Below are positions 25,047 through 34,455 of a stretch of DNA of 64,000 bases, piece after piece. Origin of the DNA: Timonella corticicola. GTDB taxonomy: Bacteria > Actinomycetota > Actinomycetes > Actinomycetales > Cellulomonadaceae. The notes under the pieces are model-generated. The model saw only the letters and a list, made by a program, of their open reading frames with translations, searched no databases and had not been told where the DNA came from. Numbering within the stretch: position 1 is the stretch's first letter; each line of letters opens with the position of its first letter. Position numbers and translations under genes: made by a program. The stretch is from positions 124,001-188,000 of the forward strand of contig NZ_JBHUOP010000005.1 in assembly GCF_042683685.1 (NCBI RefSeq), written 5' to 3'.

Positions 25047-25997
25047 TCAGATCTTGCGGAGGCGAACGTGCTGCACGGAGTGGTCCGCCGCCTTCGACAT
25101 GACGAGCGTTGCCCGTGAGCGTGTCGGAAGCACGTTCTCATGGAGGTTGGGTTCGTTGATCTCGGTCCAGATCCGCTCCGCGGTCGCAACCGCTTCCGCA
25201 TCGTCGAGGTCTGCAAAGCGGCGGAAGTATGACTCGGGCTTAGCGAACGCCGAGTCACGCAGCGACAGGAATCGCTCGATGTACCAGGACTTCACATCCT
25301 CTGTCTTGGCGTCCACGTAGATCGAGAAGTCGAAGAAATCAGAGACAGCCAGGTTTGAATGTCCACCGGGAAGTGGACGTGCGGGCTGAAGCACGTTCAG
25401 ACCCTCAACGATCAGTACGTCCGGGCGATTAACGGTCTGATACTCGCCGGGCACAATGTCATAGGTCAGGTGCGAGTACACCGGAGCCTGAACGGTCGAC
25501 CGCCCGGCCTTGACCTTTGCCAGGAAACGGGTGAGCGCACGCCGGTCATACGACTCAGGGAAGCCCTTACGGTTCATGATGCCGCGTCGCTCCAACTCAG
25601 CGTTTGGGTAGAGGAAACCGTCGGTCGTGATCAGATCGACGTGGGGAGTGTCTGGCCAGCGGGCGAGCATCTCGCGCAGCACACGCGCCGTTGTCGACTT
25701 ACCCACGGCCACCGAACCGGCAACACCGATCACATATGGGGTTCCCCCTGATTCCTCACGGAGGAACGTGGAGGTCGCCTCGTTCAACTGACGCGAAGCA
25801 CCCACATACAGGTTCAGCAGGCGGGACAGCGGCCGGTAGATTGCATCGACCTCAGCGAGGTCGATGGGGTCTCCAAGTCCCGCTAGTCGCTCGACGTCAG
25901 CGTCGGTCAGCGGAAGCGGTGTCGACTCTGAGAGTTTGCGCCATGTGGCGCGGTCTAGATCGACATATGGAGAAGCGGGGGCAAGTGAATTAGCCAT
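25047..25997 (-). CDS. coaA: Pantothenate kinase, type I
   Basis: CoaA phosphorylates pantothenate, the first and controlling step of CoA synthesis. The P-loop is GVAGSVAVGKST; DLITTDGFLYPNAELERRG, GFPESYDRRALTRFLAKVK, APVYSHLTYDIV, the glycine-rich EGLNVLQP region and SDFFDFSIYVDA follow the type I family. I use the ATG at 25997 in place of an overlapping TTG one codon upstream, giving 316 residues. It is a single gene facing glmS. Confidence 0.97.
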   Translation of the reverse strand: MANSLAPASPYVDLDRATWRKLSESTPLPLTDADVERLAGLGDPIDLAEVDAIYRPLSRLLNLYVGASRQLNEATSTFLREESGGTPYVIGVAGSVAVGKSTTARVLREMLARWPDTPHVDLITTDGFLYPNAELERRGIMNRKGFPESYDRRALTRFLAKVKAGRSTVQAPVYSHLTYDIVPGEYQTVNRPDVLIVEGLNVLQPARPLPGGHSNLAVSDFFDFSIYVDAKTEDVKSWYIERFLSLRDSAFAKPESYFRRFADLDDAEAVATAERIWTEINEPNLHENVLPTRSRATLVMSKAADHSVQHVRLRKI

Positions 25998-26000
25998 CAA

Positions 26001-26372
26001 CTACACATAATGCCGTATGTCGTTATTTGCGCGCGAATTAGGTTCACGTAACTTGTCGAAACACTGGCTTACGCCTCACGGAACAAACTGGTCTGAACCG
26101 GGCATCCACCAACGTGGGCAACGCTGGAACGGCACCAACTCGTCGTCAAGCAGAGTGCCCAGACTTGTGCGGAACGGTTGTCGCAGGCCTCGTCGATGGG
26201 GAGTCGTCGCCAATCTATCAGGTACTACCTGCTCACAAAGTGGGCAGGTTGAACCCGTGGGGCGGTAAAATCAAACGTTGTCCGCATCGCACACGGGCAC
26301 TCCCGAACGCGGCAGCCAGTCGCAAAAATCACGCGAAACCCGGGCAACCGCCCAGAAAGGACTTCGCAAAAT
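26001..26372. other. Divergent intergenic region coaA/glmS
   Basis: No gene seen. It holds the motif TCGTCGCCAAT (26204-26214), a CCTGCTCAC/GTGGGCAGG hairpin (26228-26248) and TAAAAT at 26266-26271 that could serve as the glmS -10 box without a standard -35. AAAGGA (about 26356) is the glmS ribosome binding site. Confidence 0.4.
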
Positions 26373-28238
26373 ATGTGTGGAATCGTTGGGTATGTCGGCG
26401 CTGGCGCGCCATCGACGCGGCCCCAGGACGTAGCGCTTGAAGGACTCGGACGCCTCGAATACCGCGGCTATGACTCCGCTGGAATCGCGCTCGCATCCCC
26501 GGACCAGCCACTGATCTCCTCGGCCAAAAAAGCCGGAAAACTCGTTAACCTGCGCGAAGAACTCGACGCACGCCCCCTGCCAAACGCCACCGCAGCCATT
26601 GGGCACACCCGCTGGGCCACGCACGGCGGACCAAGCGACCTCAACGCGCACCCGCACCTTGCGCTTGACGGAAAACTCGCGGTCATTCACAACGGCATCA
26701 TCGAGAACTACTACCTCCTCAAAACTGAGCTGGTAGAAAAGGGCATCGAGTTCACGTCTGAAACCGACACGGAAGTAGCCGCGCACCTGCTCGGACAGGA
26801 ATACCTCGTCACGGGCAACCTGACGAAGGCCATAGCCAACGTGGCGCAGCGCCTCGAAGGAACGTTCACCCTACTCGCGCTGCACGCGGACCAGCCCGAC
26901 ACCGTAGTCGGTGCACGCCACGACTCGCCGCTCGTGGTTGGCCTCGGTGACGGCGAGAACTTCATGGGCTCCGACGTCGCCGCATTCATCGCGCAAACCA
27001 ACGAAGCCCTCGAACTCGGCCAAGACGAAATCGTGACCATCACGCCACATTCCGTCACCGTCACCACGTTCGACGGACGCGCGGTTGAGGGCAACCGCTA
27101 CACCGTGGACTGGGACGCATCGGCAGCGGAAAAGGGCGGATACTCCTCGTTCATGGCCAAGGAAATCGACGACCAGCCACAGGCAGTCGGAGACACCCTG
27201 CTTGGCCGCACCAACGAGAAGGGCGACCTCATCCTCGACGACCTGCGCATCGACGAGGCCACCCTACGCACAATCGACAAGATCATCGTGATCGCCTGCG
27301 GGACCGCCGCATACGCCGGGCACGTAGCCAAGTACGCGATCGAACACTGGTGCCGTATCCCCGTCGAGGTCGAACTCGCACACGAGTTCCGCTACCGCGA
27401 CCCAATCGTCACGTCCAAAACCCTGGTCGTTGCGATCTCCCAGTCCGGTGAAACCATGGACACCCTCATGGCCGTGCGCCACGCGCAGGAACAGGGCGCC
27501 AAGGTCATCTCGATCGTCAACACCCACGGATCGACCATCCCACGCGAATCCGATGCCGTGCTCTATACGCACGCCGGACCAGAAATCGCGGTGGCCTCGA
27601 CCAAGGCGTTCGTCTCGCAGATCACCGCAACCTACCTGCTCGGCCTCTACCTGGCCCAACTGCGCGGCAACATGTTCCGCGACGAGATCCAAGCGATCCT
27701 CACCGAACTGCGCGCAATGCCAGCGAAGCTCAAGGAAGTCTTGGACCGCTCCGAACACGTACGCGAAGTGGCCCGCTCCATGGCCGATGCAACCTCCGTC
27801 CTGTTCCTTGGCCGCCACGTCGGATACCCCATCGCTTTGGAGGGCGCGCTCAAACTCAAAGAGCTCGCCTACATTCACGCGGAAGGCTTCGCTGCCGGTG
27901 AACTCAAGCACGGACCCATCGCGCTGATCGAGGAGGGCCAGCCGGTCATCATCATCGTGCCTTCCCCACGTGGACGGGACTCCCTGCACGCCAAGGTCAT
28001 CTCCAACATCCAGGAAGTGCGCGCTCGCGGTGCCCACACCCTCGTGATCGCAGAGGACGGAGACACCGACGTCGAGGCGTTCGCCGACGAGGTGTTCTGG
28101 GTGCCGCAGGCCCCAACCCTCATGTCCCCGCTACTCACGGTGCTGCCGCTCCAAGTGTTCGCCGCAGAGCTTGCGGGTGCTAAGGGCCTCGACATCGACC
28201 AGCCACGCAACCTCGCGAAGTCCGTGACGGTTGAGTGA
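26373..28238 (+). CDS. glmS: Glutamine-fructose-6-phosphate aminotransferase (isomerizing)
   Basis: GlmS makes glucosamine-6-phosphate from fructose-6-phosphate and glutamine. The N-terminal nucleophile is C2 in MCGIVGYVG; TRWATHG and the HNGIIENY segment complete the glutaminase domain. Two SIS domains follow, with CGTAAYAGHVAKY, SQSGETMDTL and the C-terminal LAKSVTVE. 621 residues. No ribozyme-like structure is seen upstream. The gene starts the glmS-acpS-nnr-alr-tsa neighbourhood known in actinobacteria. Confidence 0.98.
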   Translation: MCGIVGYVGAGAPSTRPQDVALEGLGRLEYRGYDSAGIALASPDQPLISSAKKAGKLVNLREELDARPLPNATAAIGHTRWATHGGPSDLNAHPHLALDGKLAVIHNGIIENYYLLKTELVEKGIEFTSETDTEVAAHLLGQEYLVTGNLTKAIANVAQRLEGTFTLLALHADQPDTVVGARHDSPLVVGLGDGENFMGSDVAAFIAQTNEALELGQDEIVTITPHSVTVTTFDGRAVEGNRYTVDWDASAAEKGGYSSFMAKEIDDQPQAVGDTLLGRTNEKGDLILDDLRIDEATLRTIDKIIVIACGTAAYAGHVAKYAIEHWCRIPVEVELAHEFRYRDPIVTSKTLVVAISQSGETMDTLMAVRHAQEQGAKVISIVNTHGSTIPRESDAVLYTHAGPEIAVASTKAFVSQITATYLLGLYLAQLRGNMFRDEIQAILTELRAMPAKLKEVLDRSEHVREVARSMADATSVLFLGRHVGYPIALEGALKLKELAYIHAEGFAAGELKHGPIALIEEGQPVIIIVPSPRGRDSLHAKVISNIQEVRARGAHTLVIAEDGDTDVEAFADEVFWVPQAPTLMSPLLTVLPLQVFAAELAGAKGLDIDQPRNLAKSVTVE

Positions 28239-28285
28239 CGCTAACGAGTCCCGGCGCGGGTAACTGAGCTCGGCGTTGATACCTC

Positions 28286-28325
28286 AAGGGCTGGCCACCA
28301 TCTGTACAGATGGTGGCCAGCCCTT
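28286..28325 (+). terminator. Terminator after glmS
   Basis: A perfect 40-base palindrome (20-base arms meeting at 28305/28306) is followed by a run of T (28327-28332). Confidence 0.95.
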
Positions 28326-28361
28326 GTTTTTTGGTCATTCGGGGGTAATGCGACCATAAGT

Positions 28362-28398
28362 GGTTGAATGTGACCCCAGGTGATGGTCACATTCAACC
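28362..28398. repeat. Inverted repeat near the lipoprotein 3' end
   Basis: Perfect 14-base arms (28362-28375 and 28385-28398) with a 9-base loop, 30 bases past the stop of the minus-strand lipoprotein gene. It could be that gene's terminator, though no T-run follows on the minus strand. Confidence 0.7.
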
Positions 28399-28428
28399 GC
28401 CTAGAGTTACACTCGTACCCGGCGTGAT

Positions 28429-29844
28429 TTACGGGAGGGCCACCTTGTGTCCTATGCGTTCACCCTCACCGAGCCAGACGTAACCGGGGCCGTTGTCTAG
28501 GCCAATGTAGGGCTGAGCAGAGATCGGCAGGTAGTAGCCGGTTTCTGCGGCAAGATCATAGATGAAGTACACTTCGTCTGCGCCACTGGTGCCGTTGAAA
28601 CCGAGAGTCCACGCGATCGTGTCGCCCTCCACCACGATGTCGTTCACAGTGACGCGCCCAAAGGGCCTGTCTTGCATGGTGTTCAGGAAAGCGGTCGAAT
28701 CAAACGCTAGAGCAGACTGGTCTGGACCACGGTCCACGATCAATGTCTGGCTGTATCCGAACGCAGTGTAGATTCCGTCCGCTACGACAAGCCCAGGATA
28801 GTTTTCGAGTCCGTTGTCCTCCGGCGACACGAGTAGCGCTTGAGCGATAGGAACGTCGAGGTCAGCCGAGTGAATCTCATAGGTTTCAGTATCACCGGAA
28901 CCAGTTGTCTTGGCAGTCACGAATGTGTCTCCGTGGAATCCCACCAGCCACTCGTTATGGGCCTCGAACTTGACCTCGCCACCGGCCAGAGGCACAGAAA
29001 CAAGTACTGAGTCCCACCGATCTTCGTCATACTCGATTCCGGTGTCGCCCGTGATGGCGCCATCCTCAATGAGTGTGCGTAGTTCATCGTTGGGGGCGTT
29101 GGTGTGGAAGTAGAGCCGCCCATCATGAAGGCGCAGATCCCCAGACCAGTCAATGGGAGGGAAGATACCCGGACCCGACACATCAGCGTAGGACGCGAGC
29201 AACTCGGTCTTGCCGTCCGAAAGGGCAGCGGAGAACAGGTACCAGTCATCGTAGTAGGCACCGTTACCCTGCGTTTCCAGCCAGTAGACGCGGTCGCCCT
29301 CCTCCACAATTGCGTAGAGGATCTGCCGCGAGAACTTGTCCTTCACGATCTTCTCGGTGTCATCAAACGGCGTGAACCCGTCACTGTCGAGCACCCCGAT
29401 TCTGGATGGCGACTTAGCAGGCAAATCATCCTGGATACACCACGTGGCGTTTGTGCGTTGTGCGATAGCGCGTCCGTCAGATAGGTGCGCAAAAGGGATC
29501 TCATACTGAGTGCAGGTGGCGTTGAGGTCACCCGTGGTTTCATCAGGTCGGTTGGGGAACACGAACCCGGTCGGGGTTAAGGCGCTCGCGGGCAGTTCTG
29601 CGAACGCGGACAGATCAATTACGGTGACGTTGTCTGCACCAGCGGGTTTTCCGCTCAGTTGTAGTACGTCAAAGTAGGGCAGGGAAGATACTGCGGTTGC
29701 CGTGGAATCTACGGGTACGATCTCCGAAGCATCAGATGATGCGTCTGGTGTTGCGGTTGGGTTCGTTGACGGAGCTTGAACTATGCAGGATGCGAGTGAA
29801 AGAGTAAGGATGACGCTTGCAGCGATGGTATAGGTGGTTTTCAC
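28429..29844 (-). CDS. Lipoprotein, lineage-specific family member 1
   Basis: A signal peptide ends in the lipobox SLASC, so the mature protein is anchored at the outer face of the membrane. A Ser/Thr/Pro-rich linker follows, then about 400 residues of repeated beta-strand-like segments ending in KVALP. A TTG at 29859 is possible, but the GTG at 29844 gives MKTTYTIAASVILTL, a better signal peptide, and 471 residues. It resembles the tandem trio at 47.3-51.5 kb in layout: lipobox, linker, two N-terminal cysteines (NATC, TWC) and a C-terminal LP. It separates glmS from acpS. Function unknown; a propeller-like sensor or binding protein is an inference. Confidence 0.75.
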   Translation of the reverse strand: MKTTYTIAASVILTLSLASCIVQAPSTNPTATPDASSDASEIVPVDSTATAVSSLPYFDVLQLSGKPAGADNVTVIDLSAFAELPASALTPTGFVFPNRPDETTGDLNATCTQYEIPFAHLSDGRAIAQRTNATWCIQDDLPAKSPSRIGVLDSDGFTPFDDTEKIVKDKFSRQILYAIVEEGDRVYWLETQGNGAYYDDWYLFSAALSDGKTELLASYADVSGPGIFPPIDWSGDLRLHDGRLYFHTNAPNDELRTLIEDGAITGDTGIEYDEDRWDSVLVSVPLAGGEVKFEAHNEWLVGFHGDTFVTAKTTGSGDTETYEIHSADLDVPIAQALLVSPEDNGLENYPGLVVADGIYTAFGYSQTLIVDRGPDQSALAFDSTAFLNTMQDRPFGRVTVNDIVVEGDTIAWTLGFNGTSGADEVYFIYDLAAETGYYLPISAQPYIGLDNGPGYVWLGEGERIGHKVALP

Positions 29845-30125
29845 GCTAGTTCTTTGCAATCTCTTGAGTGTTTTATTGCAGGACGGTTTGAAGATACTCC
29901 TGTTTTAGATGCTTCCGCTTCCTACTGCAGGATGATCTTTTCATGTCATAACGTGCGAAAACGTTTCATCGCAGCAACCAAGAAGTTGCACCTATCGCGC
30001 GGCGCGACATTGCTTAGAATGGCGTTTCTTTACGTCGATAAACCTATACTTTTGGATAGATTTTTCGGTCTCAGCGTCATACTTTCGAATAGGCTGAGTG
30101 GAACCTAGCATGGAGGGCCTTGGAG

Positions 30126-30476
30126 ATGATCGTAGGAATTGGGATTGATGTTGTGGACATTGATCGGTTCGCACAAACCCTGGAAGCGACGCCGCGGATG
30201 CTTGAGAAGTTGTTCCACGAACGGGAACGAGACATGCCGATAGAGTCTCTGGCGGCACGTTTCGCGGCGAAGGAAGCGATTGCTAAGGCCCTGGGTTCTC
30301 CCGGCGGCATGCTCTTCCACGATGCTGTGATAGAACGCCGCGCAGGTCATCCGCCGCAGGTTGAGGTGCACGGGACGGTTGCAGCGGTCGCTGCGGAAAA
30401 GGGTGTGCGTAACTTTCACCTGTCGCTCTCGCACGACGGTGGTGTCGCAACAGCGATGGTGATCGCGGAAGGCTAG
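30126..30476 (+). CDS. acpS: Holo-[acyl-carrier-protein] synthase
   Basis: AcpS transfers 4'-phosphopantetheine from CoA to acyl carrier protein. Signatures are IVGIGIDVVDIDRF at the start, ARFAAKEAIAKALG in the middle and FHLSLSHDGGVATAMVIAE at the end. The ATG at 30126 (116 residues) is preferred over a TTG two codons upstream; GGAGGG lies at 30113-30118. Confidence 0.95.
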   Translation: MIVGIGIDVVDIDRFAQTLEATPRMLEKLFHERERDMPIESLAARFAAKEAIAKALGSPGGMLFHDAVIERRAGHPPQVEVHGTVAAVAAEKGVRNFHLSLSHDGGVATAMVIAEG

Positions 30477-30578
30477 CCCCGCACCTCTGTTGAGAGTGCA
30501 CGGAAACGCACCCTTGTTGTAGATGCTGGTAGGTGAGGCTGAGGGAGAAACTGCAGGCTCGTCGCCAATAGTGGATCG

Positions 30579-30604
30579 CGCGAGTGGGCACAAGCCCACT
30601 CGCG
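30579..30604. terminator. Shared terminator between acpS and the LLM oxidoreductase
   Basis: Eleven-base perfect arms (30579-30589 and 30594-30604) with an ACAA loop lie between the two convergent genes. The motif TCGTCGCCAAT (30559-30569) is adjacent. Confidence 0.75.
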
Positions 30605-30609
30605 GCAGG

Positions 30610-31593
30610 TCAGAAGTTAGACGTGACCTGCTGCTCGAACAACTCGATTGAACCAGTGTCGTACGCGGCATCCGCGAAGAACGTCACCGCATACGTCATG
30701 CCAAGCTTCTCAAGCTCCACAAGCTTCTCGGTGATCTGCTCAGGGGTGCCCACGAGCGGACCGTTCGCAAAATCGGCGCGTTCCTTGTCCGCGAACGAAG
30801 GAACAGTCTTCGCGTAGTGCGCGTGAATCCAATCGAGCTTGTCGGTCACATCCTTTTCGGACTCGCCGATCACAACGTTGAAGTTCGAGGAACGCGTGAT
30901 CTTAGAGAAGTCACGGCCAAGATCCTCGCAGTGCCCGCGCAGCACGTTTGACTTGTGCACGAACTGCTCGGGACGCCCGTCAAAGTTGGTGTAATCCGCG
31001 TACTGAGCGGCAATACGCAGGGTCTTCTTCTCGCCGCCACCCGCAATCCAGAACGGAATACCGTCCTCTTGCAACGGCAGCGGGAAGTTCAGTGCACCAT
31101 CCACCTGGTAGTAGCGGCCATTGAGAGTCGAGGTGCCCGTGGTGAATGCCTGACGCATGATCTCGACGCCCTCCTCGAGAGCGCGAAGCCGGTCACCAGC
31201 ACCAGGGAAACCGTAACCGTACGCACGCCATTCGTGCTCATACCAGCCTGCGCCGATACCCATCTGCACGCGACCACCCGAAATGATGTCCGCGGTGGTT
31301 GCAACCTTCGCAAGATAAGCAGGGTTGCGGTACGCCATGCATGTGCACATCTGGCCAAGCTTGACCCGCTCGGTCACTGCGGCGTAGGCGTTGATGAGGC
31401 TCCACGCCTCGTGGGTTGCCTCATGCGTTGGCTCCGGCACCGTGTGGAAATGGTCGTACACCCAAATCGAATCGAACACGTCACCCTGGTCTGCCCGCTG
31501 GGCAAGCGATTTCATCACGTTCCAGTGTTCGCGAGGGTCGATTCCGGTCAGAGATTGGCGCCAACCTTGGGGCACAAAGATTCCAAATTTCAT
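30610..31593 (-). CDS. LLM-class (probably F420-dependent) oxidoreductase
   Basis: The 327-residue luciferase-like TIM barrel starts MKFGIFVPQG and shows the family marks SIWVYDHFH, the KLGQMCTCMAYRNPAYLAK segment, GGRVQMGIGAGWYEHEWRAYG and PFWIAGGGEKKTLRIAAQYAD. These correspond to the LLM family that in actinobacteria mostly uses F420; FMN use cannot be excluded. The substrate is unknown. It stands between acpS and the small-gene island. Confidence 0.85.
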   Translation of the reverse strand: MKFGIFVPQGWRQSLTGIDPREHWNVMKSLAQRADQGDVFDSIWVYDHFHTVPEPTHEATHEAWSLINAYAAVTERVKLGQMCTCMAYRNPAYLAKVATTADIISGGRVQMGIGAGWYEHEWRAYGYGFPGAGDRLRALEEGVEIMRQAFTTGTSTLNGRYYQVDGALNFPLPLQEDGIPFWIAGGGEKKTLRIAAQYADYTNFDGRPEQFVHKSNVLRGHCEDLGRDFSKITRSSNFNVVIGESEKDVTDKLDWIHAHYAKTVPSFADKERADFANGPLVGTPEQITEKLVELEKLGMTYAVTFFADAAYDTGSIELFEQQVTSNF

Positions 31594-31600
31594 GTTTCTA

Positions 31601-31635
31601 CCCTACGCCTTACGGCCGCTGCCGTGAGGCGTAGG
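31601..31635 (-). promoter_or_regulatory. Hairpin directly upstream of the LLM oxidoreductase start
   Basis: Sixteen-base arms (31601-31616 and 31620-31635, one G-U) with a short CGC loop end eight bases before the start codon. On the mRNA the stem would cover the place where a Shine-Dalgarno sequence should be, and AGGGTAG is the only candidate site. Confidence 0.6.
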
Positions 31636-31782
31636 GCCGCCATAAATTCCTCGACAACGAATCGTATGCGCGATAACAATACTCACAGCGAGTCCGTTGA
31701 GTGGTAACGCTGAAAACCGACATGGTGCTGCGGGGCGCCCACACCTGACGGAACCGCTAAGGACGTGAGAAAGTAGATATCA

Positions 31783-32193
31783 ATGGAAGCTGTGGAGTTT
31801 CACGACCTCCTTGAACGAGCCTTCGATGAAACGATCAAGAAGGTCCTGCCGCACGCTACCTATGAGACTTCGCGCAACGGGTGGCGCATCTACTTTTCGG
31901 TGACTGTCAACGGCCATTCGGACTTCCGAATCGAGACGTCAATGCCGTTCACCCACCTAGACTTTCTGGGCGCGTGGACCCATATGGCCGAAGGCTATGA
32001 TGATGAGCCCGACGAGTATGTAGAAGAATTTCCTGAGCAAGTTTCGGAGCTTCTCCATGTGGTCGCGGACTATTACTCAGGGAAGCTTGAGCTCAGTGGA
32101 GCGAGAACCCGGATCCTGAAACGTCCATGCCTGATCCTCACGGACTCAGACACTGGTCGGGCCCGTGTGTTTTACCGATTTTCTTCGGCCTGA
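31783..32193 (+). CDS. Small protein of unknown function (island gene 1)
   Basis: The 136-residue acidic protein begins MEAVEFHDLLERAFDETIKK. It has no membrane segment or signal peptide, and reads as a small alpha/beta domain with an acidic stretch (DDEPDEYVEEFPEQ, about residues 73-86). I do not recognise a family. It opens a run of nine short same-strand genes between the LLM oxidoreductase and nnr that look unrelated to one another. Confidence 0.6.
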   Translation: MEAVEFHDLLERAFDETIKKVLPHATYETSRNGWRIYFSVTVNGHSDFRIETSMPFTHLDFLGAWTHMAEGYDDEPDEYVEEFPEQVSELLHVVADYYSGKLELSGARTRILKRPCLILTDSDTGRARVFYRFSSA

Positions 32194-32257
32194 ACGGTGC
32201 CGAACTCTTGGAGTGGCTGGATAGGGTCGGGTTATGTGCAGGATGTTGAGGGACGAA

Positions 32258-32581
32258 ATGAGCATGCAAGATGTCGTTCAAGAATGGACTGCTGCTGAGC
32301 ACGAGCACTCGTTCAACAGAGGGAGCATTCCGGACATAGAGGACCTTACCGACCTGTTAATGGAACGCGATTTAGTATTTCCCACTATCAAGATCGTCTT
32401 CGGGTCCACGAACGAGCCGATGGTGATCTATCGATTCGTTGAACTCCTCGAAGACTGGTTGAAGGACTATTATGCTGACACGTTCTCTGAACAATGGCGT
32501 AGTGGGACAACTCAGCACGGTAATGACTCCGCCACATCAGGCAGCGTATCTCGCCGAGGTAGAGGTGAAAACGGTGTGTAG
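32258..32581 (+). CDS. Small protein of unknown function (island gene 2)
   Basis: The 107-residue product begins MSMQDVVQEWTAAEHEHSF. An upstream ATG at 32234 is possible, but GAGGGACGA sits just before 32258. The central part (ERDLVFPTIKIVFGSTNEP) has an alternating hydrophobic pattern, and the end is a Gly/Ser/Arg-rich tail. Family not recognised. Confidence 0.5.
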   Translation: MSMQDVVQEWTAAEHEHSFNRGSIPDIEDLTDLLMERDLVFPTIKIVFGSTNEPMVIYRFVELLEDWLKDYYADTFSEQWRSGTTQHGNDSATSGSVSRRGRGENGV

Positions 32582-32692
32582 AGCATTCTATGCTCCACAG
32601 CACTCTTTGGATGTGAGAATGTCAGTCTGCCTGAACTGCTCGTAGACTGGGCGTTTTGTTGTTGGTTTAAGAGAGATGTGCACGGAGGAACG

Positions 32693-33268
32693 ATGGGGTC
32701 GGGTCCGTTCGTAAGCGAGTTCAGCGAGGACTTTTATGTCCTAGGCATGGATTTTCCTTACTCGATTTCTTTCGAGCCAACCGCCGCGCAGTACCTGTAT
32801 TTTCTGGCAGAGTATTGCAAAGACGCCCAACTAGTGCCGCACGAGTTGTGTGCTTTGGCGCTTGTGCGAACTAGTTATGTCAATGTCGACGAATTTGGTG
32901 ATGCCCGCCCTGAAATAAGTTTTCAGTTAGCATTCAGGAAGAGTCGCCTAGATATCGGTGGTGGGCGAGGCTTCAATGCGATGGCGCCTACGTCAGCGGT
33001 GTTCGATGAAAGTGTGAGTATTCCACAGAAACTGGAGGTCAAGTCCGTGGAGAGTTACTCGGCGCAGGTGTTTATAGTCCGGAATAAACCAGGGAAGAAG
33101 CAGGACTCTCTGCCGAAGTTGTTTCGTGCTGCAGCTAAGTTTGTGGATGATAATGGCTTGGATTTCGATACCGTGGAGAGTGTGCGGTACGTGTATGGCT
33201 TTGACTCAAAGATGAGGGTGCTGCCGGAACTGCACATTACTGTTTTGATCCGGGAGGACGTGTCATGA
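32693..33268 (+). CDS. Protein of unknown function (island gene 3)
   Basis: The 191-residue soluble protein starts MGSGPFVSEFSEDFYVLGMD from an ATG preceded by GGAGGA; a GTG at 32678 is less likely. Segments such as RYVYGFDSKMRVLPELHITV suggest a beta-rich fold. It overlaps the next gene by four bases, so the pair is translationally coupled and probably functions together. Family not recognised. Confidence 0.55.
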   Translation: MGSGPFVSEFSEDFYVLGMDFPYSISFEPTAAQYLYFLAEYCKDAQLVPHELCALALVRTSYVNVDEFGDARPEISFQLAFRKSRLDIGGGRGFNAMAPTSAVFDESVSIPQKLEVKSVESYSAQVFIVRNKPGKKQDSLPKLFRAAAKFVDDNGLDFDTVESVRYVYGFDSKMRVLPELHITVLIREDVS

Positions 33269-33498
33269 AGGTTTTTCGACACGACAGGAGGCCACCGGTG
33301 CGCAGCACATCAGTAACTATTGGTGGGATGCATGACAGCCTTGCTGATTCATTGCGGCAGGCAGCGAACTATTCTGCACAGGTGAAACTTGATGCCGCGG
33401 CGCTCGGGACTGTGGAGATTGTGCGGGTTTCTGTTATGGAGCCTGGTCTGATGGGTGGGACCATAGAATTGTCGTACTCGCGGGCTGACAAGTCTTGA
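33265..33498 (+). CDS. Small protein of unknown function (island gene 4)
   Basis: This 77-residue product starts at an ATG overlapping the stop of the preceding gene. The first 20 residues are basic (MKVFRHDRRPPVRS); the rest resembles a small alpha/beta unit. The overlap makes it a likely partner of island gene 3. Confidence 0.45.
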   Translation: MKVFRHDRRPPVRSTSVTIGGMHDSLADSLRQAANYSAQVKLDAAALGTVEIVRVSVMEPGLMGGTIELSYSRADKS

Positions 33499-33665
33499 GC
33501 AGATCGAGCCACAGCGGAACTTTGCACGTTCACTCATGAACGTGAGACCGTTTTTGGGGCCGTGGGAGAGTTTACGAGCGTCCCAAGAATCCACCTGAAC
33601 TGCGGTGAAACGATTTTATTGTGGAACCCCATTCAACACTTTGATCATCGAACGGATACGTAGAG

Positions 33666-34241
33666 ATGAGCATGTGGTCCTTACATGATGTGTTAGACGG
33701 CAGTAGCCTGTTTTCGGTGGCTGAACTCCATAAGAAGGATGCGATCGATACCCTCGAACTTACGAGTGATCTAGGGTCCTTTGCACTTGTCGCGCCAACT
33801 GGGACCTTTACGCGGCAGCGTGGTGACGTCGCTGATCCCGCCAGACTCATGGTCGTCAGTGACGGGCGCTACGGCTTAGAAGTCGAGTTCAACACGCGGT
33901 CGTCAGTTCGTGCTTACCTAGAGTCGTGGTACGTGAATGATGCGGAGTCCGCCGCAGGGCAACAACTCGTTGACGGTGTGTGTGAGATAGAAACAGAAAC
34001 CTTGGAACTCGTACTGGCACGAACACTTCCTACATATCGTGTCGGTTATAAGCCAGGAACCAGCACGTTTCAGGTAGACAATCGCAGGTTCGATATGCAG
34101 CGTAGTGGAGACCGCGCAGCGGTAGTTGACGTGCTCACGGATACGCCCATTTTCATTGGGGTGGTCTCTGATGATCTGGAGGATATCGTTGCTGCGTTTG
34201 AGGGAGCGATTGATGGTCGATGCCGAGGGTTATCGAGTTGA
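33666..34241 (+). CDS. Protein of unknown function (island gene 5)
   Basis: The 191-residue product starts MSMWSLHDVLDGSSLFSVAE. It is acidic, with no signal peptide or membrane helix, and ends in a cysteine-containing GRCRGLSS. A 167-base gap precedes it, so it may have its own promoter. Family not recognised. Confidence 0.55.
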   Translation: MSMWSLHDVLDGSSLFSVAELHKKDAIDTLELTSDLGSFALVAPTGTFTRQRGDVADPARLMVVSDGRYGLEVEFNTRSSVRAYLESWYVNDAESAAGQQLVDGVCEIETETLELVLARTLPTYRVGYKPGTSTFQVDNRRFDMQRSGDRAAVVDVLTDTPIFIGVVSDDLEDIVAAFEGAIDGRCRGLSS

Positions 34242-34455
34242 GCTATAGGTTGGTCACGTGGACGATCAGTGATTGCAGAGAATTACGCGGGGCGAGAGCG
34301 AGGCAGCCCGCGGTAGGCTCTGCGACCGGAGAATATCGTGGTCGGCGAGCTAAACCTGGTGTGCGCAAACTACGGCGCAGTAGTTTTGTCCAAGGATACT
34401 GGTCCAGCAGAGCAGAGTCGTGTTGCTCCACATTGCTCAGATACGGGAAGTTCAT

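Noticed and set aside
26017..26268. Open frame between coaA and glmS
   Set aside because: No ribosome binding site and a repetitive, Arg-rich translation; the region carries promoter and motif sequences.
26001..26372. glmS ribozyme upstream of glmS
   Set aside because: The double-pseudoknot core and cleavage-site context are not recognisable, and glmS ribozymes are mainly known from Firmicutes.
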